Assembly (NCBI GenBank): GCA_964542475.1
Contig: CAZIUL010000091.1
Location: 1-13,834, forward strand
Direction of reading: 5' to 3'
Length of the DNA: 13,834 bases
Origin: CAZIUL01 sp964542475
Lineage (GTDB): Bacteria > Planctomycetota > B15-G4 > CAYZWU01
In this document: positions 7,696 to 13,834 of the stretch, piece by piece
How positions within the stretch are numbered: the stretch's first letter is position 1
How the letters are laid out: every line of letters begins with the position of its first letter
Translations under genes and position numbers: made by a program
The notes under the pieces: generated by a model
What the model saw: the letters and a program-made list of their open reading frames with translations, nothing else
Database searches by the model: none
What the model was told of the DNA's origin: nothing

Positions 7696-7723
7696 TTGAC
7701 TTTGTTTTATTTGTGTTCAATAT
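7696..7723 (+). promoter_or_regulatory. Predicted promoter for the gap operon
   Basis: TTGACT (7696-7701) is followed after 16 bases by CAATAT (7718-7723), or after 17 by AATATG. The spacer is strongly AT-rich. Initiation would be near 7730, leaving a leader of about 53 bases. The -35 is good and the -10 only fair. Confidence 0.45.
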
Positions 7724-7731
7724 GTGCGTTT

Positions 7732-7751
7732 TTGGGAGCTTAGTTTCCCAA
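7732..7751 (+). promoter_or_regulatory. Small hairpin at the predicted 5' end of the gap mRNA
   Basis: TTGGGA (7732-7737) pairs with TCCCAA (7746-7751) around an 8-base loop, almost at the predicted transcription start. A 5' stem of this kind can protect an abundant mRNA from decay, but the stem is short and that role is only inferred. Confidence 0.25.
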
Positions 7752-7782
7752 GCGGTACAGGAGTTTATTAAGGAGATGACCC

Positions 7783-8784
7783 ATGGCGATTCGAATCGGG
7801 ATCAACGGCTTCGGCAGAATAGGCAGGATGGTGTTCAGGATCATGGAGGAGTCGGATGACTTCGAGGTGGTGGCGCTCAACGATCTGACGGATCCGAAGG
7901 CCTTGGCACATCTTCTGAAGTACGATTCGGTGCAGGGCAGGTTCAACGGCGAGGTTTTGTTGGGCGATGGGGGGCTCATGGTAAACAACAGGGAGGTGAA
8001 GGTTTTTTCCGAGCGCGATCCCAAGGCCATACCGTGGAAGAAAATGGAGGTCGATTTCGTGGTGGAGTCAACCGGTGTCTTCCGAAAGAGGGAGCAGATC
8101 GCCCTTCACCTGGAAGCCGGGGCGCCGAAGGTGCTTCTGACGGTTCCGCCCAAGGACGAGATCGACAACCTCATCGTGATGGGCGTCAACGAGCAGGAGC
8201 TCAAAAAGGACGACAAGATCATATCGAACGCCTCGTGCACGACGAACTGCCTGGCCCCGGTGGCCAAGGTGCTGAACGACAGGTTCGGGCTCAAGCACGG
8301 GCTCATGACGACCGTTCATGCGTACACGAATGACCAGCGCATTGCAGACATGGTCCACTCGGATCTCAGGCGTTCGCGGGCCGCGGCACAGAACATCATC
8401 CCAACGACCACAGGCGCCGCAAAGGCGGTGGGCAAGGTGATCCCGGAGCTTAACGGGAAGCTGGACGGTTTTGCCATGCGCGTGCCTGTTGTTGACGGAT
8501 CGGTGGTGGACCTCACCGTGAACCTCGAAAAGAGCGTGACAAAGGACGAGATAAACGCTGCCATGAAAGAGGCTGCAGATGGACCGATGAAAGGCGTTCT
8601 CTGCTATACCGAAGATCCAATTGTATCCTGCGACATATTGGGCGATCCCCACTCGTCGATCTTCGACAGCCTCTCCACGATGGTGATGGCGGACAACATG
8701 GCAAAGGTGGTTTCCTGGTACGATAACGAGTGGGGCTACTCCTGCCGTGTTGCCGACCTGATCCGCCTTTCGTGCGGTTTGTGA
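7783..8784 (+). CDS. gap: Glyceraldehyde-3-phosphate dehydrogenase, type I, NAD-dependent
   Basis: GAPDH converts glyceraldehyde 3-phosphate, NAD and phosphate to 1,3-bisphosphoglycerate in the cytoplasm. The 333-residue protein has the Rossmann motif INGFGRIGR (7-15), D34 in ALNDLTD that favours NAD over NADP, the active-site ASCTTNC with nucleophile C152, and H179 in TVHAYTND. NEWGYS near the C-terminus is also conserved. Length is normal, and no phosphorylating-type residue is missing. AAGGAG lies 7 bases before the ATG at 7783. The gene is first in a plus-strand cluster and its product is the substrate of the next gene, pgk, which starts 12 bases after its stop. Confidence 0.97.
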   Translation: MAIRIGINGFGRIGRMVFRIMEESDDFEVVALNDLTDPKALAHLLKYDSVQGRFNGEVLLGDGGLMVNNREVKVFSERDPKAIPWKKMEVDFVVESTGVFRKREQIALHLEAGAPKVLLTVPPKDEIDNLIVMGVNEQELKKDDKIISNASCTTNCLAPVAKVLNDRFGLKHGLMTTVHAYTNDQRIADMVHSDLRRSRAAAQNIIPTTTGAAKAVGKVIPELNGKLDGFAMRVPVVDGSVVDLTVNLEKSVTKDEINAAMKEAADGPMKGVLCYTEDPIVSCDILGDPHSSIFDSLSTMVMADNMAKVVSWYDNEWGYSCRVADLIRLSCGL

Positions 8785-8796
8785 TGAGGCGCCGGT

Positions 8797-9987
8797 ATGA
8801 ACAAGCTGAAAATCGATGCCCTCGATGTCAATGGCAAGAGGGTTCTGACCAGGGTGGACTACAACGTTCCGCTCGACGATGAGTGCAGGGTGACCGATGA
8901 TCTTCGCATCAGGCGGTCGCTCCCCACGGTGAGCCACATACTCGACAATGGAGGCACCCCTGTGCTCATGTCCCACCTCGGTCGCCCCAAGGGCAAGGTC
9001 GTTGATTCGATGCGCATGAAGCCGGTAGCCGGCGTGCTGCAGGATCTTGCGGGTGTCGAGGTTTCAGCGTTCAGCGAGGCGGTCGGGCCAGCGGTGAAGG
9101 ACGGGCTGCCTGCCGGCGGCGAGAAGAAGATCGCGCTGCTCGAGAACCTGCGTTTCAGCCCCGGGGAGAAGGCGAACGATCCCGAGTTCTCCGCGGCTTT
9201 GGCGGAGCTCGGCGACCTGTACGTGAACGATGCTTTCGGCACGGCGCACAGGGCTCACGCGTCCGTGGTGGGGGTGCCCTCGTTTTTCGGGCCCGGGAAA
9301 GCTGCAGCCGGGTTTCTTATGGCTAAAGAGCTCGATTATTTCCGCAAGGTGCTCGATGAGCCCAGGCGCCCCGTGGCTGCGGTACTCGGCGGCGCCAAGG
9401 TTGCGGACAAGCTCCCGCTGGTGAAAAACATCCTTGATATTGCTGACATGATTTTGATAGGCGGAGGCATGTCGTACACCTTTCTGAAGGCTCTTGGCTG
9501 CGGGATCGGGGACTCCATGCTCGAGGAGGAAAGCCTCGGCGAGGCTGAAGAAGCCTTGGCGGAGGCTGAAAAGAGAGGTGTGAAGGTTTTGCTGCCCGTG
9601 GACCACGTGTGCGCCGACGCCTTTGCGGAGGATGCCGGCAAGAGAACGATCGAGGGTGATATCCCTGACGGGTGGATGGGCCTTGACATCGGTCCTTCAA
9701 CGATCAGCCTTTACATAGGGGCGCTCAAGAGCACAGGCACCGTTCTCTGGAACGGGCCCATGGGCGTGTTCGAGTGGGATCTTTTTTCGACAGGAACGCG
9801 CGCAGTTGCGGAAGCCGTTGCTGCCATGGATGTGATCTCTGTTGTGGGCGGCGGCGATTCGGCCGCGGCTGCGAAGCTGTTCGGGCTCGAGGAGAAGTTC
9901 AGCCACATCTCCACCGGTGGAGGCGCATCGCTCGAACTGCTGGAAGGAAAGGTGCTGCCCGGTATCGCGGCGCTGCCGGAGGCATAG
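8797..9987 (+). CDS. pgk: Phosphoglycerate kinase
   Basis: PGK moves the acyl phosphate of 1,3-bisphosphoglycerate to ADP, the first ATP-forming step of glycolysis, and works in reverse in gluconeogenesis or carbon fixation. The 396-residue protein is of standard bacterial length. Visible motifs are RVDYNVP (19-25, Tyr in place of the commoner Phe), SHLGRPKG (59-66), the hinge-side NDAFGTAHRAHAS, GGAKVADK, and the C-terminal nucleotide-binding VGGGDSAAA and STGGGASLELLEGK. GAGG at 7-base spacing precedes the ATG. With a 12-base gap to gap, the two are almost certainly co-transcribed and translationally close. Confidence 0.97.
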   Translation: MNKLKIDALDVNGKRVLTRVDYNVPLDDECRVTDDLRIRRSLPTVSHILDNGGTPVLMSHLGRPKGKVVDSMRMKPVAGVLQDLAGVEVSAFSEAVGPAVKDGLPAGGEKKIALLENLRFSPGEKANDPEFSAALAELGDLYVNDAFGTAHRAHASVVGVPSFFGPGKAAAGFLMAKELDYFRKVLDEPRRPVAAVLGGAKVADKLPLVKNILDIADMILIGGGMSYTFLKALGCGIGDSMLEEESLGEAEEALAEAEKRGVKVLLPVDHVCADAFAEDAGKRTIEGDIPDGWMGLDIGPSTISLYIGALKSTGTVLWNGPMGVFEWDLFSTGTRAVAEAVAAMDVISVVGGGDSAAAAKLFGLEEKFSHISTGGGASLELLEGKVLPGIAALPEA

Positions 9988-10032
9988 GTGCATTCGGTTT
10001 GGTGATGTGTTGTTTTTTATGATTATAGACGG

Positions 10033-10059
10033 CTCATCTCATTCATGAGGCGGTTTTTT
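10033..10059 (+). terminator. Weak hairpin with T run between pgk and rpe
   Basis: CTCAT (10033-10037) pairs with ATGAG (10045-10049) around a 7-base loop; GCGG and six T residues (10054-10059) follow. The five-pair stem is short for an intrinsic terminator, so partial termination that lowers rpe-accD expression relative to gap-pgk is the most that can be suggested. Confidence 0.3.
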
Positions 10060-10088
10060 AACAGGGTTTGTTTTCGGGAACGAAGCGT

Positions 10089-10760
10089 ATGAAAGTGAAG
10101 ATCTGTCCCTCGTTGCTGTCGAGCGATTTTGCCAGGCTTGCCAGTGAAGTTGAAGCTGTCGAGGCTGCCGGCGCTGACTGGCTGCACGTGGATGTCATGG
10201 ACGGCCATTTCGTGCCGAACATCACCATAGGCCCGGGAGTGGTGAAGGCTTTGCGGCCTGTCGCCACGAAGCTGCTGGACGTTCATGTCATGATCGACCG
10301 CCCGCTCGAGTACGTGGGCGCCTTCATCGATGCGGGCGCTGATATCTACGTGTTTCATGTGGAGGCCAAGGACGATCCTGAAGCGGTGATAGCGAGCGTG
10401 CGGGAAAAAAGCGACGCGGTCCGCGTGGGCATCACTCTCAACCCGCCGACACCGCTTTCCGCGATTGCGCCGTACCTCGACGCGGTGGACCTGGTGATGA
10501 TCATGTCCGTCAATCCGGGGTTTCCGGGGCAGGGTTTTGTTCCCGGATCTTTGGACCGCGTCAGGGCGCTCCGCGATGAGTACGGATACAAGGGTGATGT
10601 GGAGATTGACGGCGGCATAAAGGCGGATAACATAGCCGATGCCGCAAGGGCCGGAGCAAATGCATTTGTTTCTGGAAGCGGGATCTTCAAATCCGGGGAT
10701 CTTGCTGGTACAATTTCCAGGATGAGAAGCGAGGCGGAAAATGTCTGGCGAGGTTTGTAA
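10089..10760 (+). CDS. rpe: Ribulose-phosphate 3-epimerase
   Basis: Rpe interconverts ribulose 5-phosphate and xylulose 5-phosphate in the pentose-phosphate or Calvin pathways. The 223-residue TIM barrel begins with ICPSLLSSDFARL. It shows metal ligands H33 and D35 in WLHVDVMDGHFVPN, H66 in LDVHVMI and D174 in VEIDGGI, then MSVNPGFPGQGF and the phosphate-binding GSGIF. An in-frame TTG at 10068 is upstream, but ATG 10089 matches the family's N-terminus exactly. Only a weak GGGAACGAAG purine stretch precedes it. It lies about 100 bases downstream of pgk, on the same strand, consistent with a central-carbon cluster. There is no visible transketolase or rubisco nearby to say which pathway dominates. 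Confidence 0.96.
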   Translation: MKVKICPSLLSSDFARLASEVEAVEAAGADWLHVDVMDGHFVPNITIGPGVVKALRPVATKLLDVHVMIDRPLEYVGAFIDAGADIYVFHVEAKDDPEAVIASVREKSDAVRVGITLNPPTPLSAIAPYLDAVDLVMIMSVNPGFPGQGFVPGSLDRVRALRDEYGYKGDVEIDGGIKADNIADAARAGANAFVSGSGIFKSGDLAGTISRMRSEAENVWRGL

Positions 10761-10871
10761 ACGCACGGAGGGCCCTGCTCTCCATGATCGCGGTGTCTGC
10801 CCGGGGCGGCCATGGGCGGATCGAGCGAAGCGGTAAATACAGGAAACGGATGCTTCCGGAGGAGGAGATAT

Positions 10872-11921
10872 ATGACAGCCTGGGTACGTTTCAAGAAGAA
10901 GGAGATGCCGGGCGGGCTCTGGCTCAAGTGCCCGGCCTGCGGGGAAGTGATCTACAAGAAGGACCTCGAAGAAAACCTCAAGGTCTGTCCCAAGTGTGAA
11001 CACCATCACACTCTCAACGCGCTCGAACGCGTGCAAACCATCCTGGACGAGGGATCGGCCGAGGAGATGTGCGTGGATATGGAGGCTGTTGACCGCCTCG
11101 ATTTCGAGGACAAATCGAAATACTCCGAAAAGCTCGTCAAGACCATGGCCAAGACCAAGAGGAAGGAAGCGATCTGGATCGGCACCGGCAAGGTCATGGG
11201 GCTGGATGTGGCTTTCGGCACACTGGACTTCAGTTTCCTGGGGGGCAGCATGGGAGTGGTGGTCGGCGAGAAAATCGCCATTCTCGTGGAGTACGCGCTC
11301 GAGAAAGACCTTCCACTGATCATGGTGGCTTCGTCCGGAGGGGCCAGGATGCACGAGGGGGCGCTCTCCCTGATGCAGATGGCAAAGACGTGCAACTCCC
11401 TGGGCAGGCTGAACAAGGCCGGCAAGCTGTATATCTCAATACTCGGGAATCCGACAACCGGGGGCGTGACAGCGAGCTGGGCCACGCAGGCGGATGTGAT
11501 TATAGCCGAGCCCGGGGCGCTTATCGGGTTTGCGGGTCCGCGGGTGATCAAGACCACGCTCCGCCAAGATCTACCCAAGGGGTTCCAGCGATCGGAGTTT
11601 CTGATCGAGAGAGGTCAGATCGACACGATAATACACAGAAACAAGCTCAGGGAGTCGATCGACGAGATCATATCGTTTTGCCTTCTCGATCATAAGAACA
11701 CCTCTGCGCGGAAGTATAAACAAGTAGCCTCCGGCAAGAAGCAGAACAGCTCGAAGGCCAAACAGGCCGGCGCCGCCAACGGTTCAAGCAGATCCGAGGC
11801 CGTGGAGGTCGGCGCCGACAACAAGAAAGCCGCAAAAGCCAAGAAGAACAACTCGAAAGCCAAGGCCAAAAAGAAGGACGCCAAGAAAACCGAAAAAAAC
11901 AAGGAGGATGAAAAACAGTAA
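10872..11921 (+). CDS. accD: Acetyl-CoA carboxylase carboxyltransferase subunit beta, with lysine-rich C-terminal tail
   Basis: AccD, with AccA, transfers carboxyl from carboxybiotin to acetyl-CoA to make malonyl-CoA for fatty-acid synthesis. The 349-residue protein has the zinc ribbon C20-x2-C23-x15-C39-x2-C42, then the crotonase-fold carboxyltransferase domain with SSGGARMHEG and GNPTTGGVTAS. The conserved domain ends near residue 274. The remaining 75 residues (11694-11918) are low-complexity Lys/Ala/Ser/Asn, with 15 lysines in the last 35. Ordinary AccD is about 280-305 residues. The reading frame runs through to a clean TAA, so this is not an obvious frameshift. ATG 10872 follows AGGAGGAG closely; an upstream in-frame start at 10812 adds 20 residues without family similarity. 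The gap from rpe is 111 bases. accA is not in the window. Confidence 0.95.
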   Translation: MTAWVRFKKKEMPGGLWLKCPACGEVIYKKDLEENLKVCPKCEHHHTLNALERVQTILDEGSAEEMCVDMEAVDRLDFEDKSKYSEKLVKTMAKTKRKEAIWIGTGKVMGLDVAFGTLDFSFLGGSMGVVVGEKIAILVEYALEKDLPLIMVASSGGARMHEGALSLMQMAKTCNSLGRLNKAGKLYISILGNPTTGGVTASWATQADVIIAEPGALIGFAGPRVIKTTLRQDLPKGFQRSEFLIERGQIDTIIHRNKLRESIDEIISFCLLDHKNTSARKYKQVASGKKQNSSKAKQAGAANGSSRSEAVEVGADNKKAAKAKKNNSKAKAKKKDAKKTEKNKEDEKQ

Positions 11922-12004
11922 CAGCAGTGGAAAGGAGCGGAAGAGGGCATGCCTTCCGCCCGGTTAAAATCCGCTTCCCGCTGCAAAAACCTTTAAATTC
12001 ATTC

Positions 12005-12032
12005 TTGATCTTGAATCGATATTTCGTATTAT
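12005..12032 (+). promoter_or_regulatory. Predicted promoter for tRNA-Asn
   Basis: TTGATC (12005-12010) and TATTAT (12027-12032) are 16 bases apart in a locally AT-rich stretch. The start would be near 12039, about 80 bases before the tRNA, so the precursor leader would contain the hairpin at 12060-12082. Confidence 0.4.
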
Positions 12033-12054
12033 GTTCCCTTTTGGCCGAGGGCTG

Positions 12055-12082
12055 AAAAAGCCGCCCGAACAAAGCGGGCGGC
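12055..12082 (-). terminator. Strong GC hairpin with T run on the minus strand
   Basis: GCCGCCCG (12060-12067) pairs perfectly with CGGGCGGC (12075-12082) around a 7-base loop. The U tract lies on the minus-strand side (five A residues at 12055-12059 on the plus strand). It is thus shaped as an intrinsic terminator for minus-strand transcription, though no minus-strand gene is visible to its right. On the plus strand it would be a stable hairpin between accD and tRNA-Asn, without a U tract. Confidence 0.45.
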
Positions 12083-12118
12083 AAGCACAAGGCTTCGAAA
12101 AGACGAACAGCACAAAGA

Positions 12119-12194
12119 TCCCCGTTAGCTCAACTGGTAGAGCATGCGGCTGTTAACCGCAGGGTCGTTGGTTCGAATCCAACACGGGGAGCCA
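12119..12194 (+). tRNA. tRNA-Asn (anticodon GUU)
   Basis: A complete 76-base cloverleaf is present. The acceptor is TCCCCGT (12119-12125) with ACGGGGA (12184-12190), the D stem GCTC/GAGC, and the anticodon stem TGCGG/CCGCA around loop CTGTTAA with anticodon GTT at 12152-12154. The T arm is GTTGG-TTCGAAT-CCAAC, the discriminator is G12191, and CCA is encoded at 12192-12194. GUU reads the Asn codons AAC and AAU. Confidence 0.97.
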
Positions 12195-12515
12195 ATATAT
12201 GTTAAAGCAAGGATTGTCCCCGACCGGTTGACGGTTCTTGTGCTGATAGAGACGCGTCTATCTCTTTGGGACATAGCAGTTTGTGGGGGAGCAGCACTTA
12301 AAAAAGCTGCTCTCTTGACGGATTCAACGCATGGCCCGTGGCCGAAGAGATGCAAGATCCGGGATTATTATGCTCTCAGGCTCTCAGATGCTATCAGAGA
12401 GCAAAGAACAGTTTTTTGTAAGTTGGTTAACGCACCGAGTAATTCAGGTAATTGACAGTTCATCATTGCTTCTGCTTTTTCCGGGAATCCTCATTCGCCT
12501 TCACTGACTTTTTCA
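12195..12515. other. Gene-free spacer between tRNA-Asn and the RRM gene leader
   Basis: No credible protein gene was found here. Three stem structures are visible: GATAGA/TCTATC (12245-12250 and 12257-12262), GAGCAGC/GCTGCTC (12289-12295 and 12306-12312), and TGCTCTC/GAGAGCA (12371-12377 and 12397-12403). The last contains an 8-base direct repeat, GCTCTCAG, at 12372 and 12380, with a variant GCTATCAG at 12390. A TTGACA at 12452-12457 lacks a good -10 partner. No second copy of the tRNA 3' end, which would mark an integrated element, was seen. Confidence 0.4.
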
Positions 12516-12539
12516 GGCCAATGGTTTTGGCCGTTTTTT
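12516..12539 (+). terminator. Intrinsic terminator in the leader of the RRM gene
   Basis: GGCCAA (12516-12521) pairs with TTGGCC (12527-12532) around TGGTT, then G and six T residues. It lies 52 bases upstream of the RRM start. No promoter is evident between it and the gene, so it may either end upstream transcription or act as a regulated attenuator. Confidence 0.6.
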
Positions 12540-12543
12540 ACTC

Positions 12544-12567
12544 GACCTGGATCGTTGATCACAGGTC
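12544..12567 (+). promoter_or_regulatory. Second leader hairpin before the RRM gene
   Basis: GACCTG (12544-12549) pairs with CAGGTC (12562-12567); inside it GATC (12550-12553) pairs with GATC (12557-12560), leaving one unpaired A. It directly follows the terminator and precedes the ribosome site. It could be part of a temperature- or protein-responsive leader, but no known class was recognised. Confidence 0.35.
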
Positions 12568-12591
12568 ATTTACCCGCATTTGGAGATTATC

Positions 12592-12894
12592 ATGGGTAAG
12601 AATTTGTATGTTGGTAACCTTAGTTATGACACGAACGACACTTCGCTGGAGCAGCTTTTCAGCGAGTACGGCACAGTTGACAGTGCCAAGGTTATCATGG
12701 ATCGGGACTCCGGACGGAGCAAGGGTTTTGGTTTTGTCGAGATGAGCAGCGATGACGAGGCGCAGGCCGCCATCAACGCGCTGGACGGCCAGGAGCACGG
12801 CGGCCGGAACATCAAGGTGAACGAGGCCAAGCCGCGCGAGAACAGCGGCGGCGGACGCGGCGGTTACGGTGGCGGTGGAAGAAACCGCTACTAA
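12592..12894 (+). CDS. Small RRM-domain RNA-binding protein with glycine-rich tail
   Basis: The 100-residue protein is a single RNA recognition motif with RNP2 LYVGNL (5-10) and RNP1 KGFGFVEM (about 44-51), the aromatic positions that stack RNA bases being present. It is followed by a short Gly/Arg/Tyr tail (about 85-100). Such proteins occur in cyanobacteria, many Proteobacteria and PVC bacteria, where several are cold-induced and thought to act as RNA chaperones. ATG 12592 has GGAG at 6-base spacing; an in-frame TTG at 12580 overlaps that site and is rejected. It is monocistronic, with a terminator-like leader and a strong terminator downstream, suggesting regulated, possibly high expression. 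Cold induction is inferred from the family only. Confidence 0.93.
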   Translation: MGKNLYVGNLSYDTNDTSLEQLFSEYGTVDSAKVIMDRDSGRSKGFGFVEMSSDDEAQAAINALDGQEHGGRNIKVNEAKPRENSGGGRGGYGGGGRNRY

Positions 12895-12935
12895 GAGACG
12901 CAAGAACAAGTACTGAACAATTCATATAGAAATGA

Positions 12936-12972
12936 AGAGGAGGTCATCGCGTGATGGTCTCCTCTTTTTTTT
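12936..12972 (+). terminator. Strong intrinsic terminator of the RRM gene
   Basis: A 13-pair stem formed by 12936-12948 and 12953-12965, with two G-T wobbles and a GCGT loop, ends in a run of eight T residues (12965-12972). It begins 41 bases after the RRM stop. Confidence 0.85.
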
Positions 12973-13334
12973 CGAGGAAAGTGCTGTAGTCAACCGAGCA
13001 TCGCACCGGCCAGGATGTTCGGTTTTTGAAGAAGAGGCTCTTCGAGAATGAGGCTCACTTTAGACAGACGATGTACAGTACCACCTTGCCGGTAATCGCG
13101 GCTGATTTCAGAAAAACACCCTCGACCAAGTGCGTTTTTTGAGCTTCTCGCGGGGGAGGGGCGGTACTGGATCTTTGAGAGGAAAAATGATAGTCTATGG
13201 TAGTGAAGATTTGAAGTTAGAGGGCAAGTCGGCAGGTTGTTGAATTGAAGATTGATAGGTGGGCTTTCTGTATGGTCCGATTACCGGTTGACAAGTACAA
13301 GAGGCCCGCTAAGCGAGGAGAATGCGAAGACTAT
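12973..13334. other. Gene-poor stretch left of the attC-like site
   Basis: No gene is supported in this interval. Stop-bounded frames are short: about 50 codons ending in TGA at about 13141-13143, and a 44-codon ATG frame at 13272-13406 that reads through the attC-like site and ends by overlapping the next gene's ATG. Neither has a good ribosome site. GTTGAAT at 13239-13245 fits the GTTRRRY core consensus, but no folding arms were found around it. The interval may be a non-coding or decayed gene cassette. Confidence 0.35.
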
Positions 13335-13395
13335 GCCCAACAACGGCTTCCAGAGGATGCCGGAGGACCAGCGCCTATGAAGCCGGACGTTGGCA
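13335..13395 (+). other. attC: Probable integron attC recombination site
   Basis: The 61-base structure has GCCCAAC (13335-13341, fits RYYYAAC) followed by AAC, and ends in CGTTGGCA with core GTTGGCA (13389-13395, close to GTTRRRY). The inner arms are CGGCTTC (13344-13350) and GAAGCCG (13379-13385). Beyond them the left arm carries one extra C (13351) before A-GAGG/CCTAT pairing. This single unpaired base in the left arm is a hallmark of attC sites and gives the orientation. The central spacer is 13357-13373. Recombination would occur between G13389 and T13390. A membrane-protein gene starts 14 bases later on the same strand, as usual for cassettes. No intI gene is in the window. Confidence 0.65.
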
Positions 13396-13402
13396 TTAAA
13401 AG

Positions 13403-13834
<432 letters not shown>

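Larger units (their letters stand above)
7436..7782. other. Divergent intergenic region between tilS and gap
   Basis: These 347 bases hold the start signals for tilS and gap. Two perfect palindromes lie within: TGTTCATGAACA (7581-7592) and CGCCGGATCCGGCG (7620-7633). The gap promoter and a leader hairpin follow. On the minus strand an ORF of 41 codons (7517-7392) overlaps the tilS start with a hydrophobic N-terminus, but it lacks a convincing ribosome site and is not called as a gene. Confidence 0.5.

Noticed and set aside
7245..7743. Plus-strand ORFs overlapping the start of tilS and the gap upstream region.
   Set aside because: They are antisense to tilS, low in recognisable motifs, and lack ribosome sites.
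8068..8976. A 302-residue minus-strand ORF opposite gap.
   Set aside because: It is antisense to a clearly conserved gene; its His/Val/Arg-rich composition is typical of a shadow frame in GC-rich DNA.
10766..10782. GGAGGGCCCTGCTCTCC between rpe and accD as another copy of the dispersed repeat.
   Set aside because: Only the GGAGGGC end matches; the inner hairpins and the conserved right end are absent.
10023..11354. A 443-residue minus-strand ORF opposite rpe and accD.
   Set aside because: It spans two well-identified plus-strand genes and their intergenic gap and shows no domain; it is a long shadow frame.
12119..12515. tRNA-Asn as the attachment site of an integrated element.
   Set aside because: No repeated tRNA 3' end, integrase gene or phage gene was seen to the right within the window.
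13216..13245. GTTAGAG and GTTGAAT as further integron core sites or an attI.
   Set aside because: Short matches expected by chance; no complementary RYYYAAC arm or inner stem was found at attC spacing.

Overview
This is a bacterial chromosomal window made of housekeeping genes. Its right end looks like accessory DNA and finishes in an artefactual poly-G run. Genes are mostly GC-rich, closely spaced and Shine-Dalgarno led. The lineage cannot be fixed from sequence alone. The purN variant with a GKGFHGHHVHE segment, the FHA-Ser/Thr kinase with a very long tail, and the small glycine-tailed RRM protein suggest an uncultured PVC-group or Desulfobacterota-like bacterium. That is an inference, not an identification.

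Layout, left to right. (1) 1-161 holds a two-hairpin dispersed repeat and a half copy whose end carries the purN stop codon. (2) 157-4332, minus strand, is a probable operon: yggS-type PLP protein, then a 923-residue FHA/Ser-Thr kinase with one transmembrane segment, then purN. A promoter lies at 4375-4402. (3) 4333-4688 is a divergent intergenic region with a second copy of the repeat (4472-4530) and a good sigma70-type promoter for (4) an exported PQQ-like beta-propeller protein (4689-5786). (5) 5840-7435, minus strand, is tilS, convergent with the propeller gene. (6) 7436-7782 is a divergent regulatory region with palindromes and the gap promoter. (7) 7783-11921, plus strand, is gap, pgk, rpe and accD: lower glycolysis, a pentose-phosphate enzyme and fatty-acid precursor supply. 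AccD has an unusual lysine-rich C-terminal tail. (8) 12119-12194 is tRNA-Asn(GUU) with encoded CCA. (9) 12592-12894 is a small RRM RNA-binding protein, with an intrinsic terminator upstream of its start and a strong one after its stop. (10) 12973-13402 has no convincing gene but holds a structure that fits an integron attC recombination site (13335-13395). (11) 13403 onward is the start of a membrane-protein gene, placed like an integron cassette gene, running into 49 consecutive G bases.

The most unusual signals are the probable attC/cassette junction at the right end, without a visible integrase. Next come the dispersed repeat with compensatory stem changes, the basic tail on AccD, the kinase with HHD in place of HRD and a degenerate FHA motif, and the terminator-containing leader before the RRM gene.
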